Counted from the first letter of the stretch, positions 16,770-25,587 are shown. The stretch: DNA of 64,000 bases from Kordiimonas sp. SCSIO 12603 (GCF_024398035.1 NZ_CP073748.1:1401520-1465519), one strand, 5' to 3'. Numbers and translations: made by a program. The notes: a model not told the origin generated them from the sequence alone.

Positions 16770-17921
16770 TTATGCTGCTGCGGCGGCGGTGCGTTTTGGT
16801 TTGCGGTTCAGTTTGCGTTTTTTCAGCCACATCCACACACCTGTTACATATAAAAACGGTGGAAGCAGGCCTGCGATGGCAAACAGTATCTGGTGGATAA
16901 GGCCAAAAGCCTGTGCTTCATGCAGTGGGCGCATCCAGTTAAAGAAACTATCAGCCGCCGTCATTTGTGAAGGTGACCAGTTGATAAGCTCTGCCCCGGT
17001 ATATTGATCAAGCAACAAAATAGTATCGCCGTCTTCGTGAATATCACCAGTGTGCTTCACTTCAAGGCGGTAGGTTGCTGTTCTCTCTCTTGGTAGGCGA
17101 ATGTCTGTAATAGTGCCGCCGCTGTAGCGTTCATCCACCAACATTACCAGTGCGGAGAGAGAAAGTGGTTCGCCGCCACTATCTTTGGATTCGAATGGTC
17201 CTTGAAATTGTGTGCGCTCAGAAAAAGCCGAGATTGGTGCTTCGAACACTTCAGGGAAAGCCATGGTAAAGCCTGTGAAAGCGCTTACGATCATCACAAG
17301 CCCAAGTGCTGCGCCAAAAGCTTTGTGGCTGTCAAAAAGCACGCGCATGGTATTGGCGTTCCATTTGATTTTAAAAGCCTGTTTGAAACGGCGTTTTTTT
17401 GGCCACCACAGAATATAGCCAGATAGCAGAATGAAAAATGCGGTCCCTGCCGTGATGCCTGTGATGGTTTTCCCGGTGCCGCCCGCGAGGAATTTTTCGT
17501 GGAACTGCATCACGGTGAACATAAAGGTATCTGTAAAATGGAATTCACCTAGAATTTCGCCTGAATAAGCATCCATTTTATAGGCGCCAACATTTCGGCG
17601 CCCTTCGCGGTAATTGAAGCTATAAACACCGTCACTGCCAGTAGGTGGTTGAATATCGGCCAGTTCGCCTTTGGTGTCGTGTGTTTCTGCCCAGTTCTGC
17701 ATATGAAGGGTTGCTTCCTCAAGACTTAGCATATGGCCTTGTTCAACCGATGTAAGTTTATCTGAATTCATCAGGCGTACGATTTCATCATCGAAGGCCA
17801 GCATAGAGCCGGTTAGCCCTAGAAGAGCAAATAAAAGGCCTAGAGTTAAACCCAGATAAAGATGCAGCTTCACCAGAAAATCTTTAAAGGTGAAACCGCG
17901 TTTAGTGGAAGCGCGCGCCAT
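16770..17921 (-). CDS. PepSY-associated membrane protein (PiuB/iron-reductase type)
   Basis: About 383 residues. Start at 17921 (MARASTKRG) with GAGGATACC before it; a longer reading from 18029 has no ribosome site. Four main membrane segments are seen, the first LYLGLTLGLLFALLGLTGSML, and a large periplasmic part with PepSY features (TLHMQNWAETHDTKGELADI, YKMDAYSGEILGEF). FTVMQFHEKFLAG and FNWMRPLHEAQAFGLIHQI carry the conserved histidines likely to bind haem. These proteins commonly go with siderophore uptake and may reduce ferric siderophores. No TonB receptor is next to it in this window. Confidence 0.8.
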   Translation of the reverse strand: MARASTKRGFTFKDFLVKLHLYLGLTLGLLFALLGLTGSMLAFDDEIVRLMNSDKLTSVEQGHMLSLEEATLHMQNWAETHDTKGELADIQPPTGSDGVYSFNYREGRRNVGAYKMDAYSGEILGEFHFTDTFMFTVMQFHEKFLAGGTGKTITGITAGTAFFILLSGYILWWPKKRRFKQAFKIKWNANTMRVLFDSHKAFGAALGLVMIVSAFTGFTMAFPEVFEAPISAFSERTQFQGPFESKDSGGEPLSLSALVMLVDERYSGGTITDIRLPRERTATYRLEVKHTGDIHEDGDTILLLDQYTGAELINWSPSQMTAADSFFNWMRPLHEAQAFGLIHQILFAIAGLLPPFLYVTGVWMWLKKRKLNRKPKRTAAAAA

Positions 17922-18477
17922 GGTATCCTCGCTTGTCGTGTTCTGCTTTCTATGTTTCCCATAGATGGAACTGGTGCAGTATCCCTTCAGTTTCCTCTTG
18001 TCCCCACAAGCGATGTCTGCAAGCCCCATTGAGGGAACGGGTTAAAGCATGCAAACATCACATTTCGGATCGGTATCCTTTTGAACAAAAACAGAAACGG
18101 CAAAGTGCAAACGCCATCTGGTAACTTAACTCGCTACTGGTTCACCACTGACAAGAGTTGCAGATCGTGTTTGGGCACGTTTACTTCCCACCAGTGATTG
18201 CTACACAGAATATTTCTGTCTTTGTTCTGATATCCTCTCCGATGCTGATTGGTTACTGCACCAGCAACAGTGAAGAAGCACGCTTGGGCTGTGAAGATAA
18301 GGTATGCTTTGATCACCGACAGTATCTAAGGGACAAACAGAGGCTTTCACTGGATGAAAAGTTGTTGGTCATTTCTTTACTGTTGTTTATCCACAATGGA
18401 GTGCGGATATCATTCTTTGCCTGTTAAATAATCTTTCGTTCAAATAGTTTGTCTGGGAATTAGAAAAGGAACTTGGT
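17922..18477. other. 556-bp gene-poor region
   Basis: This holds the divergent promoters of the PepSY gene and the LytS-type kinase. A plus-strand open frame at 18158-18427 lacks a ribosome site and has no family signature, so I do not call it. I compared the minus-strand leader (17922-18060) with the cobalamin riboswitch and found no convincing B12 box. No clear terminator is seen. Confidence 0.5.
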
Positions 18478-19524
18478 TTGCTGCGACTTGTCCCTAAAAA
18501 CTGGAAAACAGATACATATATTATCGGGCTGGTTTGGCTTTCGACCCTACTGCTTATTGTCTTCTCTCATGAGCAACCACATCTGCATGTGGGTGAAGCT
18601 GTTTATATGGTTTTCCGTGGCCTTTTAGCTGTGCTGTTGCTGTACGTGTTGTTGCCACGGTTTTTTTATAAAGGCGAATATGCGCTCTTTACCTTGTCTG
18701 CGGTGCTGGCCTTTGCGGTGTTTGGAAGTTTTGAAGAAGGGGTGATTGAACCGTTTTTCTTTCCCTATACCCGAGGGGCAGATCCCTGGTCTGTCACTGG
18801 GGTGATTTATATGGCCATTGAAACCCTGCCAATGATTGCAGTGATGACCTTTATCAAGCTGGCGTGGGATTCAAAGGAAGCACAGGAAAACCTGGTGGCG
18901 GCGCATAGCGAAAAGATGGAAAGTGAGCTTAAATTCCTTAGATCTCAGATTAACCCGCATATTCTTTTTAATGCGTTGAATAACATTTATTCCCATTCAC
19001 TGACAGATACGGGCAAAGCCCCGGATATGCTTTTGAAGCTTTCGGATTTACTGCGCTACACGCTTTATGAATGCAGTGAGGATTTAGTGCCGCTTGAACG
19101 GGAATTGGCCTCTATCAATAACTATATCTCTATTCAAGAAATGGGTCTTGAAGGTAGAGGGTTTATTGATCTGCATATTGAAGGCGACACACAGGGGAAA
19201 TTTATCCTGCCGTTCGTGCTTATCACTCTTGTGGAAAACTGTTTCAAGCACAGTTTTGATACTCAGGACAAAGGGATTGAAATTCGTATTTCTATTAAGG
19301 CGGGGGAAGATAAGCTTATCCTAAAAACAGAGAATAGCTTTGATGAAGACCACCGTACGGAAAGTGAAGGAGTAAAGGAAAAAGGCGTTGGGATTGCGAA
19401 TGTGCGCCGCAGGCTTGAGCTTTTAAGTGACAGAGAGTTTTCTCTTACCCACGGTAGGAATGGCGATGTTTATGTGCTTGAGCTGGAAATGCCGTTGAAG
19501 ACAAAAGGGATAGGCCATGACTAA
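18478..19524 (+). CDS. LytS-type sensor histidine kinase (His_kinase family)
   Basis: 348 residues, TTG start after AAAGGAAC. Four membrane segments occupy about residues 12-130. The kinase core shows FLRSQINPHILFNALNNIYS, the phospho-acceptor motif of the PF06580 family, then an HATPase part with LVENCFKHSF and GIANVRRRLELL. The long extracytoplasmic sensor domains of other kinases are missing, so the membrane bundle itself is the likely sensor. It overlaps the LytTR regulator gene by 8 bases, so the two proteins form a coupled two-component pair. Confidence 0.9.
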   Translation: MLRLVPKNWKTDTYIIGLVWLSTLLLIVFSHEQPHLHVGEAVYMVFRGLLAVLLLYVLLPRFFYKGEYALFTLSAVLAFAVFGSFEEGVIEPFFFPYTRGADPWSVTGVIYMAIETLPMIAVMTFIKLAWDSKEAQENLVAAHSEKMESELKFLRSQINPHILFNALNNIYSHSLTDTGKAPDMLLKLSDLLRYTLYECSEDLVPLERELASINNYISIQEMGLEGRGFIDLHIEGDTQGKFILPFVLITLVENCFKHSFDTQDKGIEIRISIKAGEDKLILKTENSFDEDHRTESEGVKEKGVGIANVRRRLELLSDREFSLTHGRNGDVYVLELEMPLKTKGIGHD

Positions 19525-20209
19525 GCTTCGTTGTCTTATCCTTGAAGATCAGTTGCCAGCACAGCGCGTGCTTAAAAACTATATCACCCGCCTTGACGGG
19601 CTTAAGTTGGTCGCTACCTGTTCCAGTGCTGCGGAAGCTTCCGTGGTGCTAAGTACAGATGAGATAGATGTACTGTTTCTGGATATTCACTTGCCCAAAA
19701 TGGATGGTTTTTCTTTTCTTAAATCGCTGGATAACCCACCACACGTTATCGTAACCACCGCATATTCCGAACATGCTGTGGAGGGCTTTGAACTTGCGGT
19801 GGTTGATTATCTTTTAAAACCCTTTTCCTTCGACCGGTTTGAAGAAGCGCTTAACCGCCTGCCTGATGAGAAGGATGTTCAGACGCCGCCGCAGGAAGAA
19901 ATAAAATCCCTGTTTATCAAGGTGGATGGTGATTATCTTCGGCTTGATCTGGATAAGCTTGTTCACATAGCGTCGGACGGGAACTTCCTGCATATCAATA
20001 CAGCTGATGCTCGGCACTATATTCTCGGAACACTTCAAAGTTGGGCTGATCGCCTGCCGCAGGAAAAATTTGTGCGGGTTCATAAATCACATATCGTGAA
20101 TATGGATTATGTAGAGCGTATCTCCGGTAACCAGCTGTTTACCGCCAGTGGTTCTATCCCAATAGGGCGAGCTTTCAAGGATGGTTTGCTTGCCAAGGTG
20201 ATGAATTAA
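19517..20209 (+). CDS. LytTR-family response regulator
   Basis: 230 residues. Receiver domain about 1-120 with phospho-acceptor in VLFLDIHLPKMDGF and the conserved TTAYSEHAVEGFELAVVDYL. The LytTR DNA-binding domain follows (about 130-230): FIKVDGDYLRLDLDKLVHI, FVRVHKSHIVNMDYVERI and SIPIGRAFKDGLLAK. The gene overlaps its kinase. LytTR proteins bind pairs of imperfect direct repeats; I could not fix such sites here. The genes after it are transcribed separately, so its targets are not obvious. Confidence 0.92.
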   Translation: MTKLRCLILEDQLPAQRVLKNYITRLDGLKLVATCSSAAEASVVLSTDEIDVLFLDIHLPKMDGFSFLKSLDNPPHVIVTTAYSEHAVEGFELAVVDYLLKPFSFDRFEEALNRLPDEKDVQTPPQEEIKSLFIKVDGDYLRLDLDKLVHIASDGNFLHINTADARHYILGTLQSWADRLPQEKFVRVHKSHIVNMDYVERISGNQLFTASGSIPIGRAFKDGLLAKVMN

Positions 20210-20757
20210 TCATCTGGGTGTTCGCCATTTTTCACAAAACTTGTACGTCAGTGTGAGCGCAATTTTTGCGTGACCTGATTTATGCTGTGCGTTTGCTGCG
20301 GATTTTTTCGGTAAGCACGCGTAGCGCGACATTAATTCAAAAACAGCTTCTTCAGTAAATTAAGAAATAACAATGAGTTATAAGTTTTATATTTTTTTTC
20401 TTGAAATTAGAATTTAAATTCTATTTTATACGAAATACAAGATTTCACGGCGTTTCTTGGAGTTGGCTGACACTCAATTAAAGGGTGTTTTGGTGCGGGA
20501 TAGCGTTGTTGCTGAATGGCGAGTGCTTTTGCCATTTACACGGCGCCCCCACCAACATGTTACCTGCTGTGTTTTGGCATGAAGCCGCTCGTGTGGTGAT
20601 ATTAAATTCTCCTGCACGAGAGAATGTTTTGAGTGAGTTTAGAGTTGGCAGTGGCCGTTTGCAGGCTTGGGTACACAGTATCCTGCAAATATGGTCATTG
20701 GGAGCTTAGCGGCCACTGCTATTACCGTTTGGGGCAACTTAATTTAGGAATTAAGAA
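20210..20757. other. 548-bp intergenic region with structured elements
   Basis: No gene is supported. It contains the palindrome TAGAATTTAAATTCTA (20408-20423), an AT-rich stretch, and a large nested inverted repeat just before the tetR gene (listed separately). An open frame at 20485-20709 has no ribosome site and no recognisable protein features. Confidence 0.5.
20648..20719. repeat. Nested perfect inverted repeats upstream of tetR
   Basis: GCAGTGGCCG (20648-20657) pairs with CGGCCACTGC (20710-20719). Directly inside it, TTTGCAGG (20658-20665) pairs with CCTGCAAA (20682-20689). The two stems stack on one arm and are split by about 20 bases on the other, giving an RNA hairpin with a side bulge. 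It ends 38 bases before the tetR start and is not followed by a T-tract, so it looks like a leader or a small RNA rather than a terminator. Confidence 0.6.
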
Positions 20758-21426
20758 ATGGGTGCACACTCTGCGGCTTTTGAACGCAATGGGGATGGTG
20801 CTTGGCTATATGGTGAGTGGGTTAACGAGCCAGCACAAAACAGATCTGAAAAAACATTTTTCCGTTTTCTGGATGCAGCCGAGCAACTGCTTGATGATGG
20901 TCACTGGCATGAGGTTTCTGTACAAAATATTGTAAAAGAGGCCGATGCATCTGTTGGCTCCTTCTATAATCGGTTTCAGGATAAAGAAGCGCTTCTGCAC
21001 TGCCTTGATGGCAGGTTAGGGCAGGAATGTGAATTGACGGTTGATAGCTTGCTTCACGAGCTTGAGTTATGCCGTGGTTTGCTACCGAACGCCGCCCAGA
21101 TAATGGTAAGTTTGTTAATGCGTCTCTGTACTGAGCGTGGAGGTGTTATCCGGGCGCTTGATATCGCTGCAAAAACTTCTCCTGCGGGTACATACACGGG
21201 CTTTAATCAGCGGCTGGAAGAGGCACTAGGCAGGTATGCAGAGCATCTTAAAAAGCATGATGATGTTCTCGCTAAATATGATGTAAACTGCATTGTGGGA
21301 GCGTTTTTTGAAACGTTCACGATTGCCCGAGAAGCCATACTCTACCGTAAATATGCCAGCAGTGGGGAAACACTACATGTTAATTTGATGCGGCATTTCC
21401 GTGTGAGTTTGATGAGCTGGAATTAA
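20758..21426 (+). CDS. TetR/AcrR-family regulator
   Basis: 222 residues, ATG start after AGGAATTAAGAA. The helix-turn-helix lies at about residues 40-85 (WHEVSVQNIVKEADASVGSFYNRFQDKEALLHCL). The C-terminal ligand domain is not assignable. The terminator at 21448-21479 ends the transcript. A large inverted repeat lies in its leader. The gene has no divergent partner, so its target is unclear. Confidence 0.85.
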   Translation: MGAHSAAFERNGDGAWLYGEWVNEPAQNRSEKTFFRFLDAAEQLLDDGHWHEVSVQNIVKEADASVGSFYNRFQDKEALLHCLDGRLGQECELTVDSLLHELELCRGLLPNAAQIMVSLLMRLCTERGGVIRALDIAAKTSPAGTYTGFNQRLEEALGRYAEHLKKHDDVLAKYDVNCIVGAFFETFTIAREAILYRKYASSGETLHVNLMRHFRVSLMSWN

Positions 21427-21447
21427 GGTATAAATAAATGACCCAAT

Positions 21448-21479
21448 AAAAAAGCTGAGCACTGATGCTCAGCTTTTTT
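21448..21479. terminator. Strong bidirectional intrinsic terminator
   Basis: AAAAAAGCTGAGCA (21448-21461) pairs with TGCTCAGCTTTTTT (21466-21479) around a 4-base loop, with A- and T-tracts on both sides. It serves the tetR gene on the plus strand and the convergent Mpo1-like gene on the minus strand. Confidence 0.85.
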
Positions 21480-21500
21480 TATCTTCGGCTTTGAATATAT

Positions 21501-21866
21501 TTATTCAGCAGTTTTCATTTCCGGTGAAGACGTATCCTTCTTCGTGATGAAATGCTCACGAGGCAGTGTGCCTGTGAGGGCCTGAAAATACATTTTGAAA
21601 TCGCCCATCAAACTCCAGAATGGATATGTGAAGGTAGCAGGGCGGTTTTTTTCAATCACGAAATGCCCGAACCAGGCAAACGCATACCCTGCCACTGGTG
21701 TTGCGGCAATCAACCAGTATTTTCCGGTGAGGATAGCACTAACCACAAGGCCAATCACGATTGTGGTGCCGATATAATGCATAAAGCGATCAGCAGCCAA
21801 GCTGTGCTCTGAAAGGTAAAAGGGATAAAACTCTTCAAAAGTTTTATATTTTCGTTCATCAGCCAT
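21501..21866 (-). CDS. Mpo1-like (DUF962) membrane dioxygenase
   Basis: 121 residues from the ATG at 21866, which follows GGAGGGCACC. The family pattern is clear: YPFYLSEHSLAADRFMHYIG near the N-terminus, then membrane segments, and FAWFGHFVIEKNRPATF in the second half, giving the conserved histidines that bind iron. Yeast Mpo1 is a dioxygenase in 2-hydroxy fatty acid alpha-oxidation; the bacterial role is inferred. It is single, with a shared terminator at its 3' side. Confidence 0.85.
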   Translation of the reverse strand: MADERKYKTFEEFYPFYLSEHSLAADRFMHYIGTTIVIGLVVSAILTGKYWLIAATPVAGYAFAWFGHFVIEKNRPATFTYPFWSLMGDFKMYFQALTGTLPREHFITKKDTSSPEMKTAE

Positions 21867-22132
21867 GGTGCCCTCCATCTTTCCCAAGGTGCCGCAATGG
21901 TGGCGTTTATTGATAATTTTGTCAAATAACTTCGCTGGTATATTTGCGTGGAAAAGCTCGTAGATTTGACAGTTCTACTTAAAAATGAGACTATTCAGCC
22001 GTGTACAAAAAAGCGAAGCCGTGAAAAATGGCGGGATAGCGACAGGTTTATTGGTTGGGAAATTTTCCTGTAGCCGCCTCTTATTTCCAGTTTTTGAATG
22101 AATTCATGGTTACGTCTCTTGAGGGGATAACG

Positions 22133-22729
22133 ATGCCGTCTGAGCTGCACCGTGAGGCCATAATACGCAAAATCGAAGATCCCAGTGTGCTGCCTGAAAG
22201 CTCACTGCATTTCGAATTTGCCGATTATTTGGCCAGCATAGCGGAACAGGGCATGATACAGCGCAGTAGCTTTGACCCTTCTGCTATTCCGCCAGAAATT
22301 CTGCCAAACCTTATGATATGGGATGTATTCCCGCCGGAGGTCAGAACTGGTTTATCTGATATAGATTTTCGTTTCAGGCTTATGGGCAGTGGGCTTGTTT
22401 CAATGCTCGGGTTCGAGATGACGGGTAAATTGCTTACTGAATTCCCGTTGTTGGTTTGTAAAGAATATCTGCGAGATAATGCGCTATTAGCGGAAAAGCA
22501 TTCCAAGCCTGTGTTTTCTCATACTGCACTTGAGTATCCTGATGGCACGTTTCTAACCACAGATAAGGCTTATTATCCACTAAGGCATAAGGATGGCTTA
22601 CACGGTATGCTGGTTATGTTCACAGCTACTACCCTGCAAGAGCTTTACAAACCTGTGATAGATTTAGGGGAACCTTGCGCAGTTGAGGACCGTTTTCGCG
22701 TGCTGCCTGGTATTGCTTTGTGGAGTTAA
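22133..22729 (+). CDS. PAS_5 (DUF1457) domain protein
   Basis: About 198 residues from an ATG preceded by GAGGGGATAACG; the longer frame from 22055 lacks a ribosome site. The PAS_5 pattern is present: FDPSAIPPEILPNLMIWDVF, then FRFRLMGSGLVSMLGFEMTGK and a C-terminal FLTTDKAYYPLRHKDGLHGMLVMFTA. The protein has no kinase, cyclase or DNA-binding part, as is usual for these alphaproteobacterial single-domain proteins, whose function is unknown. It is the first of three such genes here at 22-25 kb; three more lie in the prophage. Confidence 0.8.
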   Translation: MPSELHREAIIRKIEDPSVLPESSLHFEFADYLASIAEQGMIQRSSFDPSAIPPEILPNLMIWDVFPPEVRTGLSDIDFRFRLMGSGLVSMLGFEMTGKLLTEFPLLVCKEYLRDNALLAEKHSKPVFSHTALEYPDGTFLTTDKAYYPLRHKDGLHGMLVMFTATTLQELYKPVIDLGEPCAVEDRFRVLPGIALWS

Positions 22730-22874
22730 CTTATTGAAAATATTAGGTTATGTTAGTATTTCTTTGTTGATTTCTAAGTTCTATACGTTCGCCGTATTAT
22801 CTTAATAAGTTATAAAGCTTTTCCCGACACACTCAACTCAAGGTGATTCTTGTAGGTGCGTTAGGGGGACGAGC

Positions 22875-23429
22875 GTGTCGGTTTTTGATGCGATGGCAAA
22901 CTTTTATGGAGCAGATCCAGCCGAAGATGAAATTCATCTCTGGCCTGATCATCATGCTCCGGATACCAGTAATCATTTAAAAGACGTTGCCGCTTATTTC
23001 AATTCCAAGAAGCTTGGTCGGTCTTTTAACCAGCGTCGGGATTTGAACCCTGCTGAACTGCGTAGTTATCTTACATATTTCATGTTGCTTGAATGTGAAT
23101 TCACAGAGGGCTCAACAGGGCAGGTCATCAGTGAAGCGCATGTCAGGCTTATGGGAACGGATGTTTCTGCCGTTTACGGCGATGGTACCGGGCAGAAGTT
23201 GAGTGATTTTCACGGTGTTGCGGCACTTGAACGTTTCAAGCGCGTTACAGAATATTGCATTCAGGAACGCACGATAACAGTTGCACGTTCGGCAGCTTTT
23301 AACCGTGGACGGCCAAATTGGGATGTAACAGCCCTTTATGTACCTTTTTCTGATGCGGAGGACAAAAATGTTACCCAGGTGCTGGTCTTTACCGATGTGC
23401 TAAGGTGTGAACCGGGATCTGTTAATTAA
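22875..23429 (+). CDS. PAS_5 (DUF1457) domain protein
   Basis: 184 residues, GTG start after AGGGGGACGAGC. It has the family order: LKDVAAYFNSKKLGRSFNQR at the front, DLNPAELRSYLTYFMLLECEF, then AHVRLMGTDVSAVYGDGTGQ and a C-terminal WDVTALYVPFSDAEDKNVTQ. Single PAS domain only. It follows the previous PAS_5 gene by 145 bases and is followed by a structured region and terminator, so it is probably its own transcript. Confidence 0.8.
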   Translation: MSVFDAMANFYGADPAEDEIHLWPDHHAPDTSNHLKDVAAYFNSKKLGRSFNQRRDLNPAELRSYLTYFMLLECEFTEGSTGQVISEAHVRLMGTDVSAVYGDGTGQKLSDFHGVAALERFKRVTEYCIQERTITVARSAAFNRGRPNWDVTALYVPFSDAEDKNVTQVLVFTDVLRCEPGSVN

Positions 23430-23662
23430 TCATGTCAAAATAGCCCTCTGACAGAAGTGTAAAACAACGTTAAACAGGGTATTTAAATACTAACATCCGT
23501 TTATCGCGAACAAAGGGCATTTTACCGCAAGGGTCACGACAAAGAGTTTCTAGCCTGCTAGCTAGATACTCAGAGGAAAGAACCTGAGTTTCGACAGCTA
23601 AAAATCCCCACAGAGGGAAAAAGTGATAAACACGGTGCCAAGGGGTTCCGTGTTTTTGCTTT
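23430..23662 (+). ncRNA. Possible structured RNA or 3' regulatory element ending in a terminator
   Basis: Two hairpins in this gene-free stretch share bases. GAGT-T-TCTAGC (23544-23554) pairs with GCTAGA-T-ACTC (23561-23571). The last ACTC is also part of ACTCAG (23568-23573), which pairs with CTGAGT (23584-23589). Only one can form at a time, which is riboswitch-like. An intrinsic terminator follows (23628-23655). I could not match it to a known RNA family; it resembles parts of the c-di-GMP-I riboswitch only loosely. Confidence 0.3.
23628..23661 (+). terminator. Intrinsic terminator
   Basis: AAACACGG (23628-23635) pairs with CCGTGTTT (23648-23655), followed by TTGCTTTTT. It ends plus-strand transcription from the PAS_5 gene or from a small RNA in front of the convergent tetR gene. 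Confidence 0.75.
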
Positions 23663-24241
23663 TTATAGGTCTTTTGGTTTCAGGAAAATTGCCATTTCAC
23701 TGGCTACAGACATCAGCGGTTCGCTGCTTCTGGATGCGCGAGCTGCTACCAGTGCTCCTTCAAAAGCTGAAAGGATAAGCCGAGAAGTAGCCCTGCGCCG
23801 TTCTTCAGGCCAGCCTTCGCGCGCGAGCATTTCGCAAACATGTTCGATCCAGATTTCATGTGTACGGTGGGCAACTGGGGTAATCATTTCAGATTGAGGT
23901 ACGGTCTCTAATACAATCGTGGAAATGGGGTTCCCGTTTCTGTAGCCAGATCGTTCCATCCATTCAGAGAGAAGGGTAGCATATTCCACAACAAAATCAG
24001 CAGCTGTAGGTAGCTCTTCGCCAATTTTTTTGATGGCGTTGGTAAGTGTTTTACCTGCAGCTTCCACCGCAGCCGCGCCGATCTCTTCCTTGCCTTCGGG
24101 AAAGTAGTGATAAAGGCTGCCTCTCGGGGCTCCAGATTTTTCCAGAATGGCATTGGTGCCCGTCGCAGCGAAGCCTTGCCGGCAGAATAATTCAGCCGCA
24201 GCTTCGACGAGAGCATCCCGATGTTTTTGTGGTTTAGCCAA
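23663..24241 (-). CDS. TetR/AcrR-family regulator (LmrA/YxaF-like)
   Basis: 192 residues. The N-terminal domain ALVEAAAELFCRQGFAATGT followed by NAILEKSGAPRGSLYHYFP is a textbook TetR helix-turn-helix, and the GSLYHYFPEGKEEI form is typical of the LmrA/YxaF subgroup, which often controls multidrug or quinone/flavonoid response genes. The C-terminal domain includes LILSAFEGALVAARASRS, also common to that group. The gene stands alone, so the target cannot be read from context. Confidence 0.85.
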   Translation of the reverse strand: MAKPQKHRDALVEAAAELFCRQGFAATGTNAILEKSGAPRGSLYHYFPEGKEEIGAAAVEAAGKTLTNAIKKIGEELPTAADFVVEYATLLSEWMERSGYRNGNPISTIVLETVPQSEMITPVAHRTHEIWIEHVCEMLAREGWPEERRRATSRLILSAFEGALVAARASRSSEPLMSVASEMAIFLKPKDL

Positions 24242-24475
24242 AATTGTTTCCTAAAGCGCTTGGAGTTTTCTTATTATCTGAAGGCAAATGCCTAAAAGTC
24301 AAATCTCGAATAGTTAAGTCAGGTGGAATGCGCTTTTAGGTGTTGTTTATATGAGTGTGGGTACCGTAGTTGCCAAAAAAGCCTGTAATTGGCTGAAATG
24401 CTGACTCTTGGGCAGTGTTTGACGTAAGTTATTATAAATATTTGATATTTTTATAAATTTTTTACTTAAGTAGGT

Positions 24476-24504
24476 TTGACAGTGCTTTCTTAACATGGTT
24501 AATT
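24476..24504 (+). promoter_or_regulatory. Sigma-70-like promoter of a PAS_5 gene
   Basis: TTGACA (24476-24481), 17-base spacer and TTAATT (24499-24504). The -10 overlaps an inverted repeat GGTTAA/TTAACC (24497-24502 with 24509-24514) that could be an operator. The PAS_5 start codon is at 24532. The 230 bases before it, back to the divergent tetR start, hold no gene that I can see. Confidence 0.5.
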
Positions 24505-24531
24505 TTTGTTAACCTTAAATAGAAATGCGCT

Positions 24532-25077
24532 ATGAATTCAGATGACTTTCAAAATCGGCCTCCTCGTATAACGAGTGATGTAGGTGGTTTTTCCGTAAGC
24601 CTGGCATCAGGAGTGGATGACCCACGCGCCAGCTTGGCGGGGCAGGAAATCATGAAATTTTTCCGAGTGAAGACTGAGGGGCAACGTCTCGCGACGAGAA
24701 CCGATTTTACGCCAAGAGATTTTCAAAAGTATTTACCGAAGATAGCGCTGATCGATTTGCTATATGATGCATCAGGTAATGTAGAAGATGGTGTCCTAAG
24801 GGTATCCGGTAGTGATCTTGATGCCATTTTTGGCCCAAGCACTGGCATGAAGGTTATGGATCATCCCAGTGGTGTGGGGTACCGCTGTATTGAGACCGCG
24901 AAGCTTGCTGTCCGAGAGCGAGCCAATGTTTTGGCTGATGCACAGGAAGTCCACCCATCAAAGCCTTTTTGGACCAGTCGCTCGGTGAATATACCTCTTG
25001 CTGATGAGGCGGGTAAAATTACTCAATTGCTTATTTATGTCAGCGTGGAAAGCAAAACGGGTACACCGAAAGAATGA
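24532..25077 (+). CDS. PAS_5 (DUF1457) domain protein
   Basis: 181 residues. The pattern is GQEIMKFFRVKTEGQRLATR, then DFTPRDFQKYLPKIALIDLL, VLRVSGSDLDAIFGPSTGMK and FWTSRSVNIPLADEAGKITQ, in the order seen in the other PAS_5 genes of the window. The ribosome site is weak, but a good promoter lies 28-56 bases upstream. No other domain. Function unknown; a sensor or adaptor role is only a guess from the PAS fold. Confidence 0.8.
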   Translation: MNSDDFQNRPPRITSDVGGFSVSLASGVDDPRASLAGQEIMKFFRVKTEGQRLATRTDFTPRDFQKYLPKIALIDLLYDASGNVEDGVLRVSGSDLDAIFGPSTGMKVMDHPSGVGYRCIETAKLAVRERANVLADAQEVHPSKPFWTSRSVNIPLADEAGKITQLLIYVSVESKTGTPKE

Positions 25078-25092
25078 TTTCTTTTGGGTAGG

Positions 25093-25587
25093 TTAGCTGC
25101 TCGTGGCGAAACGCCCTCGAACAGCTTGTACTGCTAACCAATATGCGCCGTAAGCTACCAGAAGCCAGCCAAGTGGAAATGCCATATCAAATACATCCGG
25201 CCAATAGTTAAACCAGATGAAAGCATTGACGAGATTAAGGATGGCATCAACAAATTCTTCCACGGCAAGCTTGATGAGATATTCAATGCTAAAGCCATTA
25301 TTCAATAGCTTTCCAACCACTTCATAAAGCTGGCCAAGTTCGATGAACAGGTATGTAAAAAAGGCCATGGTGCCATAAAAACCACCACCAAATGTCACCC
25401 AGTTTTCCATAAGCCAGCCAGGTTTGCTGTCGCCATTTTCTTCCAGTTCTTGTTCTACTTCGCTGTGATGGTTGAAAGGTGTAATGTGGCCTTTTTTCAA
25501 AGCCCACCAGTGTATGGCATAGGTGAAGGCAAATAATGGCACACCTATAAGAAGCGCCGCTTTAAATATATCAACGATATTAATCAT
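25093..25587 (-). CDS. Membrane protein, paralogue of the next gene
   Basis: 164 residues with about three membrane segments (FKAALLIGVPLFAFTYAIHW, FYGTMAFFTYLFIELGQLY, FPLGWLLVAYGAYWLAVQAV). It shares WVTFGGGFYGTMAFFTYLFI with the upstream paralogue, plus the same layout of an N-terminal segment, a charged loop and a C-terminal segment pair. The two are 2 bases apart and surely co-transcribed. I know no function for this family. Confidence 0.7.
   Translation of the reverse strand: MINIVDIFKAALLIGVPLFAFTYAIHWWALKKGHITPFNHHSEVEQELEENGDSKPGWLMENWVTFGGGFYGTMAFFTYLFIELGQLYEVVGKLLNNGFSIEYLIKLAVEEFVDAILNLVNAFIWFNYWPDVFDMAFPLGWLLVAYGAYWLAVQAVRGRFATSS

Noticed and set aside
17922-18060. Cobalamin riboswitch before the PepSY gene
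   Set aside because: Considered because of the likely metal or siderophore role, but the conserved B12-box bases are not there.
18158-18427. Possible 89-residue gene before the LytS-type kinase
   Set aside because: No ribosome site, mixed composition and no known pattern; left as intergenic.
20485-20709. Possible 74-residue gene before tetR
   Set aside because: It runs into the nested inverted repeats, lacks a ribosome site and shows no protein features.
20648-20719. Integron attC site
   Set aside because: The hairpin size would fit, but the terminal RYYYAAC/GTTRRRY boxes are missing and no integrase or cassette array is near.
23500-23600. c-di-GMP-I riboswitch
   Set aside because: AAAGGGCA and ACAAAG recall parts of the motif, but the conserved core and tetraloop receptor do not line up, and no gene lies downstream on the same strand.
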